From: Delftia acidovorans
GTDB lineage: Bacteria > Pseudomonadota > Gammaproteobacteria > Burkholderiales > Burkholderiaceae_C
Reading direction: 5' to 3'
Length of the DNA: 64,000 nucleotides
NCBI GenBank assembly: GCA_031286585.1
Contig: JAITUC010000006.1
Span: 62,001 to 126,000, forward strand
Shown here: piece after piece, positions 42,691-50,993 of the stretch
Position numbering within the stretch: the stretch's first letter is position 1
Layout of the letters: each line of letters starts with the position of its first letter
Notes under the pieces: model-generated
Database searches by the model: none
Told to the model about the DNA's origin: nothing
Seen by the model: the letters and a program-made list of their open reading frames with translations, nothing else
Position numbers and translations under genes: made by a program

Positions 42691-43626
42691 TCACGACTTC
42701 TGACTCCTCCCATAAAGATTCTCCAACCCCGCCCACACCCTGCGCGTGAGCGGCTTGCTCTGGGCTGCAGGCCGCCGGTAGAGCCGCACGTTGATGGGCA
42801 CGTCCTTGTCGGGCCCGGCCGCGCGGGCCAGGCGGCCCTCGGTCAGGTCGGTCTTGACCAGGGTGAGCGGCAGCCAGGCCAGGCCCAGGCCCTGGTGGAC
42901 CATGGCGTGCAGGGAGTCGGCCAGGTCGGCCTCGTAGACGGTGCGCAGGCGCGTGGTGTCGCACAGCTCGTGCAGGTGGCTGCGCAGGATCTTGCCCAGG
43001 GACATGCTTTGCGCGTAGTCCAGGTAGGGCACCAGCGGGCCGCCGCCGTGGGCGGGCAGGGCGTACTTGGGCAGTTGCGGGACCAGGGGGATGCTGACGG
43101 GGATCAGCGTGTCCTGGCCCACGGGCAGCCAGGCCAGGTGGTGGCCCTGAAGGCTGCCTTCGATGGCGGGCTGGGCGTGGCACATGAGCAGGTCCACCTT
43201 GCCTTGCAGCAGCATTTCCACGCCGTAGTCCAGGCTGGTAGTGACCACTTTCCAGCACAGCTGGGGCATGGCCTGGTTGAGGGCGGTGATGATGCCCGGC
43301 AGGACGGTGTGCGACAGCGTGCGGCCGGCCGCGATGGTGATGGTTTCATCGCGCGTGCGGAGGGGGCGCTGCAGCAGGCCGTGGGTCTGCTCCAGGATGC
43401 CCAGCACTTCATGGGCCGAGGCCAGCAGCGTCTTGCCGGCGGCCGTGAGCGTGGTGGACTGGTGGCCGCGCTCGACCAGGGGCGTGCCCGCCCATTCCTC
43501 CAGCGCGCGGATGCGGCGGCCAAAGGCAGGGTGGGTGATGTGGCGGCGCTCGGCGGCCTTGTAGAGGCTGCCGGTGTCGGCCAGGGCCTGCAGGTCCTGC
43601 AGCAGTTTGAGGTTGAGTTCGTGCAT
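42691..43626 (-). CDS. LysR-family transcriptional regulator (hydrolase/Bug cluster)
   Basis: 311 residues from the ATG at 43,626. Helix-turn-helix: LQALADTGSLYKAAERRHIT, HPAFGRRIRALEEWAGTPLV; ligand domain with TITIAAGRTLSHTVLPGIIT and VHQGLGLAWLPLTLV. It diverges from the alpha/beta hydrolase and Bug genes across a 108-bp spacer. The frame stays open far upstream on this strand, but that part is the mirror of the hydrolase and Bug genes. Confidence 0.9.
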   Translation of the reverse strand: MHELNLKLLQDLQALADTGSLYKAAERRHITHPAFGRRIRALEEWAGTPLVERGHQSTTLTAAGKTLLASAHEVLGILEQTHGLLQRPLRTRDETITIAAGRTLSHTVLPGIITALNQAMPQLCWKVVTTSLDYGVEMLLQGKVDLLMCHAQPAIEGSLQGHHLAWLPVGQDTLIPVSIPLVPQLPKYALPAHGGGPLVPYLDYAQSMSLGKILRSHLHELCDTTRLRTVYEADLADSLHAMVHQGLGLAWLPLTLVKTDLTEGRLARAAGPDKDVPINVRLYRRPAAQSKPLTRRVWAGLENLYGRSQKS

Positions 43627-43734
43627 GGGTAGGGTGGGTACGGGGCTGTGCTGATCCAGCACAGCGCCGCCGCAATCGGCACAGCACCAAGGCGGGGCCT
43701 GCCTAGCATGGCGGCATGCGAGAGAAGCCCTGTT

Positions 43735-44736
43735 ATGCCTGAAGTTTGCCTCAGGAAGATGCAAAGCCATTTCATTGGCGGTGCGCAGCACACGGTGCGG
43801 GATCTGCCGATCCAGCACAGGGAGGTGGTGCGCAACGGCGGCGAGCGGCCGCTGGACATGAATGGCAGCTACGCCGTGGGCCAGATGTACGCCATGGAGT
43901 ACCGGCTGGCGCGTCCGCGCAGCCCCCTGCCGGTGCTGCTGTGGCATGGCGGCGGCATGACGGGTGCGCAGTGGGAGTCCACGCCCGATGGGCGCCAGGG
44001 CTGGCTGTGGCGCCTGCTGGAGGCGGGCCATGACGTGGTGGTCTGCGATGCCGTGGAGCGCGGCCGCGCGGGCTGGGCGATGTTCCCCGAGATCTATGCC
44101 GAGGCGCCCGTGTTCCGCAGTGCCGAGGAGGCGTGGCAGCTGTTTCGCATAGGCCATGGCGCGCCTTCGGGCGGCGGTGTTGGCGAGCCCTTCGTTGGCC
44201 AGCGGTTTCCACATGAGAATTTTGGCGCCCTGGTGCGGCAGATGGTGCCGCGCTGGCTGGGGCATGAGGCCATGGCCATGGCGGCCTATGACGCGCTGCT
44301 GGAGCAGTTCGGCCCCTGTGTGGTGATAGGCCACAGCCAGGGCGGTGGCTTTGCCGCGCATGCGGCCATCCGCAAGCCGCACCTGGTGCGCGCCGTGGTG
44401 GGGGTGGAGCCTACGGGCATGCCGGTGGTGCAGCAGGAGCAACAGGGGCAGCAGGGTCAGCAGGGTCAGCAGGGGGCGGATGCCTTCGCGCCTGCCTCGG
44501 CCATCCCCCATCTGGCGGTGTGGGGCGACCATTTCGCGCACAGCCCGCAGTGGCAGAAGTACCGCGCGCAGACCGATGTGTATTGGCAGCTGCTGCGCCG
44601 CCTGGGCGGCCGTGCCGAGGTGCTGGACCTGCCGGCCGCAGGCATCACCGGCAATTCGCATTTCTGCATGCTGGACACCAATGGCGACGAGGTGCTGGGC
44701 CGGGTGCTGGCCTGGCTGGAGCGCCTGGGCCGATGA
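43735..44736 (+). CDS. Alpha/beta-hydrolase
   Basis: 333 residues from the ATG at 43,735; starts at 43,708 and 43,759 are possible, all with weak ribosome sites. Alpha/beta-hydrolase landmarks: LLWHGGGMTGAQWESTPDGR for the oxyanion region, nucleophile Ser in VVIGHSQGGGFAAHAAI, acid in VVGVEPTGMP, and catalytic His in ITGNSHFCMLD. There is no signal peptide. It probably cleaves an ester or lactone whose acid is taken up through the Bug receptor encoded next. A Gln/Gly repeat interrupts the fold after the acid residue. Confidence 0.85.
   Translation: MPEVCLRKMQSHFIGGAQHTVRDLPIQHREVVRNGGERPLDMNGSYAVGQMYAMEYRLARPRSPLPVLLWHGGGMTGAQWESTPDGRQGWLWRLLEAGHDVVVCDAVERGRAGWAMFPEIYAEAPVFRSAEEAWQLFRIGHGAPSGGGVGEPFVGQRFPHENFGALVRQMVPRWLGHEAMAMAAYDALLEQFGPCVVIGHSQGGGFAAHAAIRKPHLVRAVVGVEPTGMPVVQQEQQGQQGQQGQQGADAFAPASAIPHLAVWGDHFAHSPQWQKYRAQTDVYWQLLRRLGGRAEVLDLPAAGITGNSHFCMLDTNGDEVLGRVLAWLERLGR
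44431..44475 (+). repeat. Gln-Gln-Gly coding repeat inside the hydrolase gene
   Basis: Tandem CAGCAGGGT-type 9-base units (about three near-perfect copies plus degenerate ones) encode QQEQQGQQGQQGQQG. Being a multiple of three, changes in copy number keep the frame. It lies in a surface loop between the acid and His elements of the enzyme. Confidence 0.85.
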
Positions 44737-44793
44737 CTTGCCAGTGACTGGCCGGTGCTGGTCCCGAAGAATTTCAACGAGGAGAAAAATCTC

Positions 44794-45798
44794 ATGCAAC
44801 GCCGCAATTTCATGATCCGCAGCCTGTCTGCAACCACGGCGGCCCTGGCCCTGGGCGCCCTGGCGCCCGCGCAGTCGGCCCTGGCGGCCGATGCCGGCTG
44901 GCCCACGGCCGAGCCCATCCGCCTGATCGTGCCGTTCCCGCCCGGCGGCACGGCCGATGTGGTGAACCGCCTGTTCGCGCAGCAGCTGGGCAAGGTGCTG
45001 GGCGCGTCGGTGATCGTGGAGAACAAGGCCGGTGCCGGTGGCTCGTTGGGCACGCGCTTCGTGGCCGATGCCAAGCCGGACGGCTATACGCTGCTGGGCG
45101 CCACGTCCAGCACGCACGGCACGAATCCGGCCGTCTACACCAAGCTGCCCTATGACGCGGTGAAGGATTTCACGCCCATCACCCAGGTGATCACGGTGCC
45201 GGGCGTGCTCAGCGTGCATCCCTCGGTCAAGGCGGCGAATCTGAAGGAGCTGATCGCGCTGGCCAAGGCGCAGCCGGGCCATCTGTCGTATGCGTCCTCG
45301 GGCGCGGGCGGCCTGGGCCATCTGGCCATGGAGCTGTTCAAGTCCAAGGCCGGCGTGCAGATCATGCATGTGCCTTACCGCGGTGCAGGCCCGGCCTTCA
45401 CCGATCTGATCGGCGGCCAGGTGTCCATGCTGTGGGAGCCGCTGCCGGCTTCGCTGCCGCACATCAAGTCCGGCAAGATCCGCCCTCTGGCCGTGGCCAC
45501 GGCCCAGCGCAGCAGCGAGCTGCCCGATGTGCCGACCTTTGCCGAGTCCGGCGTGCCCGGCTACGCCGTGCAGGCATGGAACGGCCTGCTGGCGCCCAAG
45601 GGCCTGCCCAAGGACATCCGCGACAAGCTGCACAAGGCCAGCGTGCAGGCCCTGGCCGATCCGCAACTGCGCCAGCGCCTGGCGGAGCTGGGCGGCACGG
45701 TGGTGGCCAATACGCCGGAGCAGTTCGGCGCGGTGATCCTCAAGGATGTGACCACCTGGAAGCAGGTGGCCTCTTCGTCGCAGATCAGCCTGGATTGA
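44794..45798 (+). CDS. Bug/TctC-family periplasmic solute receptor
   Basis: 334 residues from the ATG at 44,794 with a good AGGAG site; MQRRNFMIRSLSATTAALAL is a Tat-like signal. Family pattern: IRLIVPFPPGGTADVVNRLF, VIVENKAGAGGSLGTRFVAD, KLPYDAVKDFTPITQVI, HVPYRGAGPAFTDLIGGQVS, LPDVPTFAESGVPGYAVQAW. It ends the LysR/hydrolase cluster. It would capture the carboxylic acid or ester used by the hydrolase pathway; no transporter membrane subunits lie near it. Confidence 0.9.
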   Translation: MQRRNFMIRSLSATTAALALGALAPAQSALAADAGWPTAEPIRLIVPFPPGGTADVVNRLFAQQLGKVLGASVIVENKAGAGGSLGTRFVADAKPDGYTLLGATSSTHGTNPAVYTKLPYDAVKDFTPITQVITVPGVLSVHPSVKAANLKELIALAKAQPGHLSYASSGAGGLGHLAMELFKSKAGVQIMHVPYRGAGPAFTDLIGGQVSMLWEPLPASLPHIKSGKIRPLAVATAQRSSELPDVPTFAESGVPGYAVQAWNGLLAPKGLPKDIRDKLHKASVQALADPQLRQRLAELGGTVVANTPEQFGAVILKDVTTWKQVASSSQISLD

Positions 45799-45840
45799 CG
45801 GGCAGCGCACGGGAGTGGAACGGCTGCCGCCCGGCCGTGA

Positions 45841-47427
45841 TCAGGTCCTGCGGCGCACCCGGGTCGCGGCCACCAGTGCCATGAAGCCGGCCAGAAGCAT
45901 CAGGCCCCATTCCGACAGGGTGGGAATGGCGGCTGAATTGGCTGGCAGCGGTATCGCCATGGGTGCGAACGGATCATCGATGCGGCCCGGGGTGGTGGTG
46001 TCGTTGTCGCCAGGGCCGTCATCCTTGACTTTGTAGCTGACGGTCCTGCGGTCCGTGCTCAGGCTGGCCTGGGGCGCATCGAACCAGGAAGGCGCTGCTC
46101 CCGTGCTGGCCGGGCCGAACTTCATGAGCCGGGTATTGGCGGGCAAGGGCGTGGGGTAGGTGATGGAGACTGACAGCTCATCACCGGCGCAGCCGGCCGT
46201 GGTGAACATCAGTGCACCCACGGGAAAGCTGGCTTGGGCCGGTGCTCCCTTGGGAATATCGGTGCCCCCGACGATACGGCTGCCCAGCAATTGGCAGCCT
46301 GGCTGGCCGCCGCCGATGACCACGTTGGCCGAGCCGCTGCCTCCCGGCACGGGAAGGGGTGCGATCGGCTGCAGTTTGCCTGGCGCAATCAGAATCGGCG
46401 GGCTTGCCGTGCCAGGACCTACGCCATTGATTGCGAACACGGAAACGGCGTAGACCACGTCATTGGCCAGGCCCCTGATGTCGCAGGAGCCGGCATCGGA
46501 GGCGGCCACACAGCTGCCGACGCCTGTGGCCGGTGCCTGGGCCGTTGCGGTGACGGTGTACCCCGTCAGGGGCGATCCACCGTCCGACGCAGGGGCCTCC
46601 CATTGCATGCGCAGGCTGGAGTCACCGGGCTTCACGCCCGTGTTGGTCGGTGCGGAAGGTGCCTGGAGTGCATCGGGCGTGAACGACAACGTGATGAGGC
46701 CGGGCGCGCCGCTGCCGCCCATGCTCACGATGTTCTTGGTGCCCACGCCGCCACCGCCGCCTGCACCGGGCGCCTGGCCAGGGAAGCCCGTGCTCTGGTC
46801 GGGCAGTTCCGTGCCTCCATTGCCGCCCAGGCCTTCTCCCTGGCCACCGGCCATGCCGGATGCATTGCTGCCGTTCGCCGAAGCCTTGGCCGATCCTCCC
46901 CCTCCACCGCCGCTGGTGTTCTCTCCTCCTGCAGCTCCGTTGCCGCCTGCGAACCGCACGGCACCAACGGCAGTGCACGAACCCACCGTGCCCCCTGCAC
47001 CCCCTGCAGGACTTGCGCCGCCTGATCCGCCTTCGGCCTTCATGCCTGCGATGCCGGTGCCGTCCACCTGGGAGGCCGAGCCTGCATACCCGCCTTGTCC
47101 ATTGAGGTAGCCGGCACTACCCTGGTCGCCTGGCCTTATCTGCAACTGCGAGCCAGGGGTCACGGAGAACGTGGCTTTGCAGTACGAGCCACCACCACCG
47201 CCACCGCCGCTGATGGTGGGCTGGGCTCCTCCATACCGGGTTCCTGCACCGCCTCCGCCGGCTCCCCAGGCTTCTATGGTCAGGGAGTGGACCCTGGCGG
47301 GAACGGTGCAGTTTCCTGCGCTGTTGACCCCGGGAATGCAGTCGGCTGCGAAGGTGTGCAGGGACACCAGGGTTCCGAGCGCACCGATCAGTGGGCGCAA
47401 GCGCGAGGCAGAGGGAATGCGGGACAT
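45841..47427 (-). CDS. Glycine-rich, fibronectin-like, IPTL-CTERM surface protein
   Basis: 528 residues: signal peptide (cleaved near TFA-A), a Gly-rich domain (GAGGGGAGTRYGG, SGGGGGGGSYCKAT and long Gly/Ser/Asn runs to about residue 260), a fibronectin type III-like module (APSAPTNTGVKPGDSSLRMQ, LTGYTVTATA), a strand-rich module, and the sorting tail AAIPTLSEWGLMLLAGFMAL followed by RVRRR. The last part fits the IPTL-CTERM signal, thought to be handled by an exosortase (XrtH) encoded elsewhere. The start at 47,427 lacks a strong ribosome site. It probably reaches the cell surface or matrix. Confidence 0.85.
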   Translation of the reverse strand: MSRIPSASRLRPLIGALGTLVSLHTFAADCIPGVNSAGNCTVPARVHSLTIEAWGAGGGGAGTRYGGAQPTISGGGGGGGSYCKATFSVTPGSQLQIRPGDQGSAGYLNGQGGYAGSASQVDGTGIAGMKAEGGSGGASPAGGAGGTVGSCTAVGAVRFAGGNGAAGGENTSGGGGGGSAKASANGSNASGMAGGQGEGLGGNGGTELPDQSTGFPGQAPGAGGGGGVGTKNIVSMGGSGAPGLITLSFTPDALQAPSAPTNTGVKPGDSSLRMQWEAPASDGGSPLTGYTVTATAQAPATGVGSCVAASDAGSCDIRGLANDVVYAVSVFAINGVGPGTASPPILIAPGKLQPIAPLPVPGGSGSANVVIGGGQPGCQLLGSRIVGGTDIPKGAPAQASFPVGALMFTTAGCAGDELSVSITYPTPLPANTRLMKFGPASTGAAPSWFDAPQASLSTDRRTVSYKVKDDGPGDNDTTTPGRIDDPFAPMAIPLPANSAAIPTLSEWGLMLLAGFMALVAATRVRRRT

Positions 47428-47541
47428 CGGAAAATTCACATGTAAGTCGAAGCAAGGGCGCAACTGTAGAGTTCGGACCCTGCCTGAAGCTGAGCGAATC
47501 TGAGTTCTTGCCGGTTCATGCGGATCGGCCCGGAAAAATCC

Positions 47542-48456
47542 ATGGACATCAACCTCATCCGCAACTTCGTAGAGATCGTGGACGCGCGCAGCCTCAGCGC
47601 TGCGGCGCGCAAGCGCGACATCACGCGCTCCAAGGTGAGCAAGGAGCTCAAGGCGCTGGAGACGGCGCTGGGCGTGACCCTGCTGCACCGCACGACGCGC
47701 AGCTTCCTGCTGACGGCGGCGGGCGAGGTGCTGTACGAGCATGGACGCAGCATCATCCAGGAGGTGGAGGCGGCGCAGGGCGCCATCGATGCGCTGCAGC
47801 AGGTGGTGACGGGCTCGGTGCGGCTGAGCATTCCCACGGGCCTGGGCGAGCTGTACCTGGCCGACATGCTGTTGGCTTTCCAGAAGCGCCACCCGCAGGT
47901 GCGCATCCGCGTGCTGTTCTCCAACCGCGTGACCGATCCCATGAGCGCCCAGGTCGATGTGGCCGTGCGCGTGGCGCGCGACGTGCAGGAGCATCTGGTG
48001 GCGCGCGATCTGGGGCCGGTGGGCTTCGGCCTGTATGCGAGCAGCGCCTATGCCAAGGCGCGGCCGTTCCACGACCCTGCCGAGATTCCCCACGGCGTGC
48101 TGCTGACGCCGCCCGGCGATGGCAAGACCTATGCCGTCTCGGTGAAAAAGGGGCAGCAGGAGATTGCGCTCAAGTGCGAGCCCTGCATCACCAGCGAGCA
48201 CTTCCCCTTTCTCAAGCAGTCCATGCTCAGGGGCAGCGGCGTGGCAACCTTGCCCAACTACATGGTGGCGGACGAGCTGCGATCGGGCGCGGTGCAGCGC
48301 GTGTGCCCGGACTGGACGGTGTCCGGCCTGGGCGACCGGCTGTACATCATCACGGCCGAGGACCGGCGGCCCTCGCATGCGGTCAAGGTGATGACGGAGT
48401 TCCTCAGGGCCAGCCTGCTGCGCTTCGTGGAGCAGGCCGGCGTGTCAGGCCCCTAG
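47542..48456 (+). CDS. LysR-family transcriptional regulator (acyl-CoA cluster)
   Basis: 304 residues from the ATG at 47,542 (GGAAAA upstream); an ATG at 47,518 adds eight residues. Helix-turn-helix: FVEIVDARSLSAAARKRDIT, RSKVSKELKALETALG; the CrgA-like ligand domain contains TGSVRLSIPTGLGELYLADM and the late SGVATLPNYMVADEL. It converges on the Bug/acyl-CoA synthetase/SDR genes, ending 20 bp from the Bug stop, so it is their nearest candidate regulator. Confidence 0.9.
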   Translation: MDINLIRNFVEIVDARSLSAAARKRDITRSKVSKELKALETALGVTLLHRTTRSFLLTAAGEVLYEHGRSIIQEVEAAQGAIDALQQVVTGSVRLSIPTGLGELYLADMLLAFQKRHPQVRIRVLFSNRVTDPMSAQVDVAVRVARDVQEHLVARDLGPVGFGLYASSAYAKARPFHDPAEIPHGVLLTPPGDGKTYAVSVKKGQQEIALKCEPCITSEHFPFLKQSMLRGSGVATLPNYMVADELRSGAVQRVCPDWTVSGLGDRLYIITAEDRRPSHAVKVMTEFLRASLLRFVEQAGVSGP

Positions 48457-48476
48457 CTCTTCAGGCCCTTGGTTCT

Positions 48477-49454
48477 TCAGTTCTCCAGTGCAATCGCGTT
48501 GTCCGCGATCACCTTGCGCCACATCTGGCCGTCGGCGGCCAGGAAGTCGTCGAGCTGGGCCTGGGTCTGGGGCTTTCTGGCGGCCAGGGTCTGGTTGCCC
48601 AGGGCACTGGCGAACTCTGGGTTGAGCATCACCTTGTTGACAGCCGCCTGCAGCGTGTTGCGCGCGTCGGCCGGCGTGCCTGCCGGCACGGCAATGCCGA
48701 ACCAGGTGGAGGCCCTGAAGCCCGGCACGCCCGATTCGGCAATGGTGGGCGTCTGCGGCAGGAACTGCGAGCGCTCCGGCCCGGTGGTGGCAATGGCCAC
48801 CAGCTTGCCGGCCTTGATGTGGGGCAGGGAGGTGCCGGCCACGTCCACCATGAGCTGGGTGTCGTTGGCCATGAGGGCGGTCAGGGCCGGGGCGCTGCCG
48901 TTGAAGGGAATGTGGGTGGCGGCCACGTCCAGGCGGGACTTGATCAGCTCGGTGGTCAGCTGCAGCGGGTTGCCCAGGCCGACCGAGCTGTAGTTGAGCT
49001 TGCCGGGATGCGCCTTGGAGTAGGCCTTGAGGTCGGCCACACTCTTGATGCCGGTCTGGCTGTTGGTGACCAGTACCAGCGGGGCCTCGGCCAGGATGTT
49101 GGTGAGCTTCAGTTCCCGGTCGGGGTTGTAGCTCAGTTTTTTGTAGAGCAGGGGGTTGAGCACCATGCTGGCATTGCTGGCCAGCAGCAGGGTGTAGCCA
49201 TCGGCCGGCGAGCGCGCCACGGCCGAGGCGGCAATCATGGTGTTGGCGCCCGGCCGATTCTCCACGACCACGGACTGCTTGAGCTCCGTGGACAGGTGGG
49301 TGGCCAGGGTGCGGGCCAGCACATCGACCGAGCCGCCCGGCGCATAGGGGGCGATGAGCTTGATGGGCTTGCTGGGGTAGTCGGACTGGGCGAATCCGGG
49401 TGCGGCGGCTGCGGTGGCCGCAGCGGCAAGCAGCAGGGCGATGGCCTTGTTCAT
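48477..49454 (-). CDS. Bug/TctC-family periplasmic solute receptor
   Basis: 325 residues with a normal signal peptide (MNKAIALLLAAAATAAAAPGFA). Family pattern: PIKLIAPYAPGGSVDVLART, VVVENRPGANTMIAASAVAR, LLYKKLSYNPDRELKLTNIL, AATHIPFNGSAPALTALMAN, TPTIAESGVPGFRASTWFG. AGGAGA precedes the ATG. It is third in the operon SDR - acyl-CoA synthetase - Bug and would bring the acid that the synthetase activates. Confidence 0.9.
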   Translation of the reverse strand: MNKAIALLLAAAATAAAAPGFAQSDYPSKPIKLIAPYAPGGSVDVLARTLATHLSTELKQSVVVENRPGANTMIAASAVARSPADGYTLLLASNASMVLNPLLYKKLSYNPDRELKLTNILAEAPLVLVTNSQTGIKSVADLKAYSKAHPGKLNYSSVGLGNPLQLTTELIKSRLDVAATHIPFNGSAPALTALMANDTQLMVDVAGTSLPHIKAGKLVAIATTGPERSQFLPQTPTIAESGVPGFRASTWFGIAVPAGTPADARNTLQAAVNKVMLNPEFASALGNQTLAARKPQTQAQLDDFLAADGQMWRKVIADNAIALEN

Positions 49455-49487
49455 GCGTTGTCTCCTTCTCTTTCGGTGTTGGCGGGT

Positions 49488-50993
49488 TCAGACCTTGCGC
49501 TGCGTCGCGCCCCAGTGGGCGTCGCGCAGCTTTCTTTTTGCGATCTTGCCGTTGTCGTCGCGGGGCAGGCGCTGGAAGACGAAGCTGCGCGGCAGCTTGT
49601 AGGCCGCCAGCCGGCCGCGCAGCCATTCTTTCAGTTCGGCCTCGGGCAGTGTGCCTGACCGGCCGGGCTCCACCAGGGCCAGCAGCCGCTCGCCGTACTC
49701 GGCATCGGGCACGCCGATGACGGCGCAGTCTGCTATGCCGGGGTGCTTGAGCAACTCGTTCTCTATCTCGGCCGGGTAGATGTTCACGCCGCCGGAGATC
49801 ACCATGTCCGAGTCGCGGTCGCAGACGTAGAGAAAGCCTTCTTCGTCCAGGTAGCCCATGTCGCCCAGGGTGATCAGGCCGTCCCGGTCCATCTTGCGGC
49901 GGGCCTCTTCGTTGCCCTTGTAGGTGAAGTCGGCATAGGCGGGCTGGCGCACGTAGATCAGGCCGACCTCGCCCGTGGGCAGGGCCTGGCCCTGCCTGTC
50001 GAGGATGCGGACTTCGGCGTCCTGCAGCGGCAGGCCGGCGCTGCCGGGATGGGTGAGCGCGTCGGCCGAGCCGATGAAGGTGACCAGGCCCGATTCGCTG
50101 GAGGCATAGGTCTCGTTGATGATGGGCCCCAGCCATTCGATCATGGCCTTCTTGACCTCGGGCGCGCAGGGCGAGCCGGTGGAGGCGATGAAGCGCAGCG
50201 AGGAGGTGTCGTAGCGCTCGCGCACCTCGCGCGGCAGCCTGAGCAGGCGCACGTACATGATGGGCACCATGTAGGCCGTGTCGATGCGGTGCTCCTGCAC
50301 CAGCTGCAGGAATCGCTCGGGATCGAAGCGCTGCTCCAGCACCACCAGCTCGCTGAGGAGGAGCGCATTCTGGAAGTACAGGCTGGGCGCGCTGTGATAG
50401 ATGGGCGCCGTCAGCAAGGTGCGCGCGCCGGGCTGCAGGCCGTAGGCGGTGGCGATCAGCGCCTGGTTCACGGCCATGCGCCGGGGCAGTTCCTCCACCG
50501 GGAACGCCTTGCGCAGCACGCCCTTGGGGCGGCCCGTGGTGCCCGATGTGTAGGCCATGTGGCCGCGCGGCGCGACCACCGGGCCATCGTAGGGCGCCTG
50601 GGTTGCCAGCCAGGTTTCATAGTCCTGGGCCGGCTCGCGCGCGCCCGCCACGCGCCGGGGCAGGTCCGCATAGAGTTCGGCCTTGAGGCCGTCCAGCAGG
50701 TCCTGGCTGGTGATGAGGGCGCGGGCACCGCTGTCGGCCAGGATGTAGTCGATCTCCGTGGCCGTGAAATGCCAGTTGATGGGGCAGTAGTAGATGCCCG
50801 CGATGCGGCAGGCATGGACCACGTCGGCGTATTCGATGCCGTTGCGCAGGAAGACGGCGAGCACGTCGCCCTCGGCCAGGCCCAGGCTGCGCAGGCCCTG
50901 GGCCAGCTGGCGGCCGCGCTGCTGCTGGGCGGCGCCGGTCAGCGTGTGCTGTTCGAAGACCAGGGTGGATTGGGGCGTGGCGGCAGTGCTCAT
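49488..50993 (-). CDS. AMP-forming acyl-CoA synthetase
   Basis: 501 residues from the ATG at 50,993, overlapping the SDR stop by ATGA. ATP-binding motif HMAYTSGTTGRPKGVLRKAF (the Gly-Thr-Thr P-loop is present), then NETYASSESGLVTFIGSADA for adenylate binding, LITLGDMGYLDEEGFLYVCD with the hinge Asp, and the lysine-bearing C-terminus RLPRDDNGKIAKRKL. It activates a carboxylic acid as a CoA thioester in the cytoplasm. With the dienoyl-CoA-reductase-like SDR it points to breakdown of an unsaturated or aromatic-derived acid. Confidence 0.9.
   Translation of the reverse strand: MSTAATPQSTLVFEQHTLTGAAQQQRGRQLAQGLRSLGLAEGDVLAVFLRNGIEYADVVHACRIAGIYYCPINWHFTATEIDYILADSGARALITSQDLLDGLKAELYADLPRRVAGAREPAQDYETWLATQAPYDGPVVAPRGHMAYTSGTTGRPKGVLRKAFPVEELPRRMAVNQALIATAYGLQPGARTLLTAPIYHSAPSLYFQNALLLSELVVLEQRFDPERFLQLVQEHRIDTAYMVPIMYVRLLRLPREVRERYDTSSLRFIASTGSPCAPEVKKAMIEWLGPIINETYASSESGLVTFIGSADALTHPGSAGLPLQDAEVRILDRQGQALPTGEVGLIYVRQPAYADFTYKGNEEARRKMDRDGLITLGDMGYLDEEGFLYVCDRDSDMVISGGVNIYPAEIENELLKHPGIADCAVIGVPDAEYGERLLALVEPGRSGTLPEAELKEWLRGRLAAYKLPRSFVFQRLPRDDNGKIAKRKLRDAHWGATQRKV

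Noticed and set aside
42439-42703. Short open frames in the gap before the LysR gene at 42,691
   Set aside because: No ribosome sites, unlikely composition and no family resemblance.
43627-45810. Extension of the LysR frame (42,691-43,626) far upstream to 45,810 on the - strand
   Set aside because: The extra region mirrors the hydrolase and Bug genes on the + strand; LysR proteins begin at the MHELNLKLLQDL position with an ATG at 43,626.
47428-48378. Extension of the IPTL-CTERM frame upstream to 48,378
   Set aside because: It lies opposite the LysR gene and precedes the signal peptide; a start at 47,427 gives a normal exported protein.
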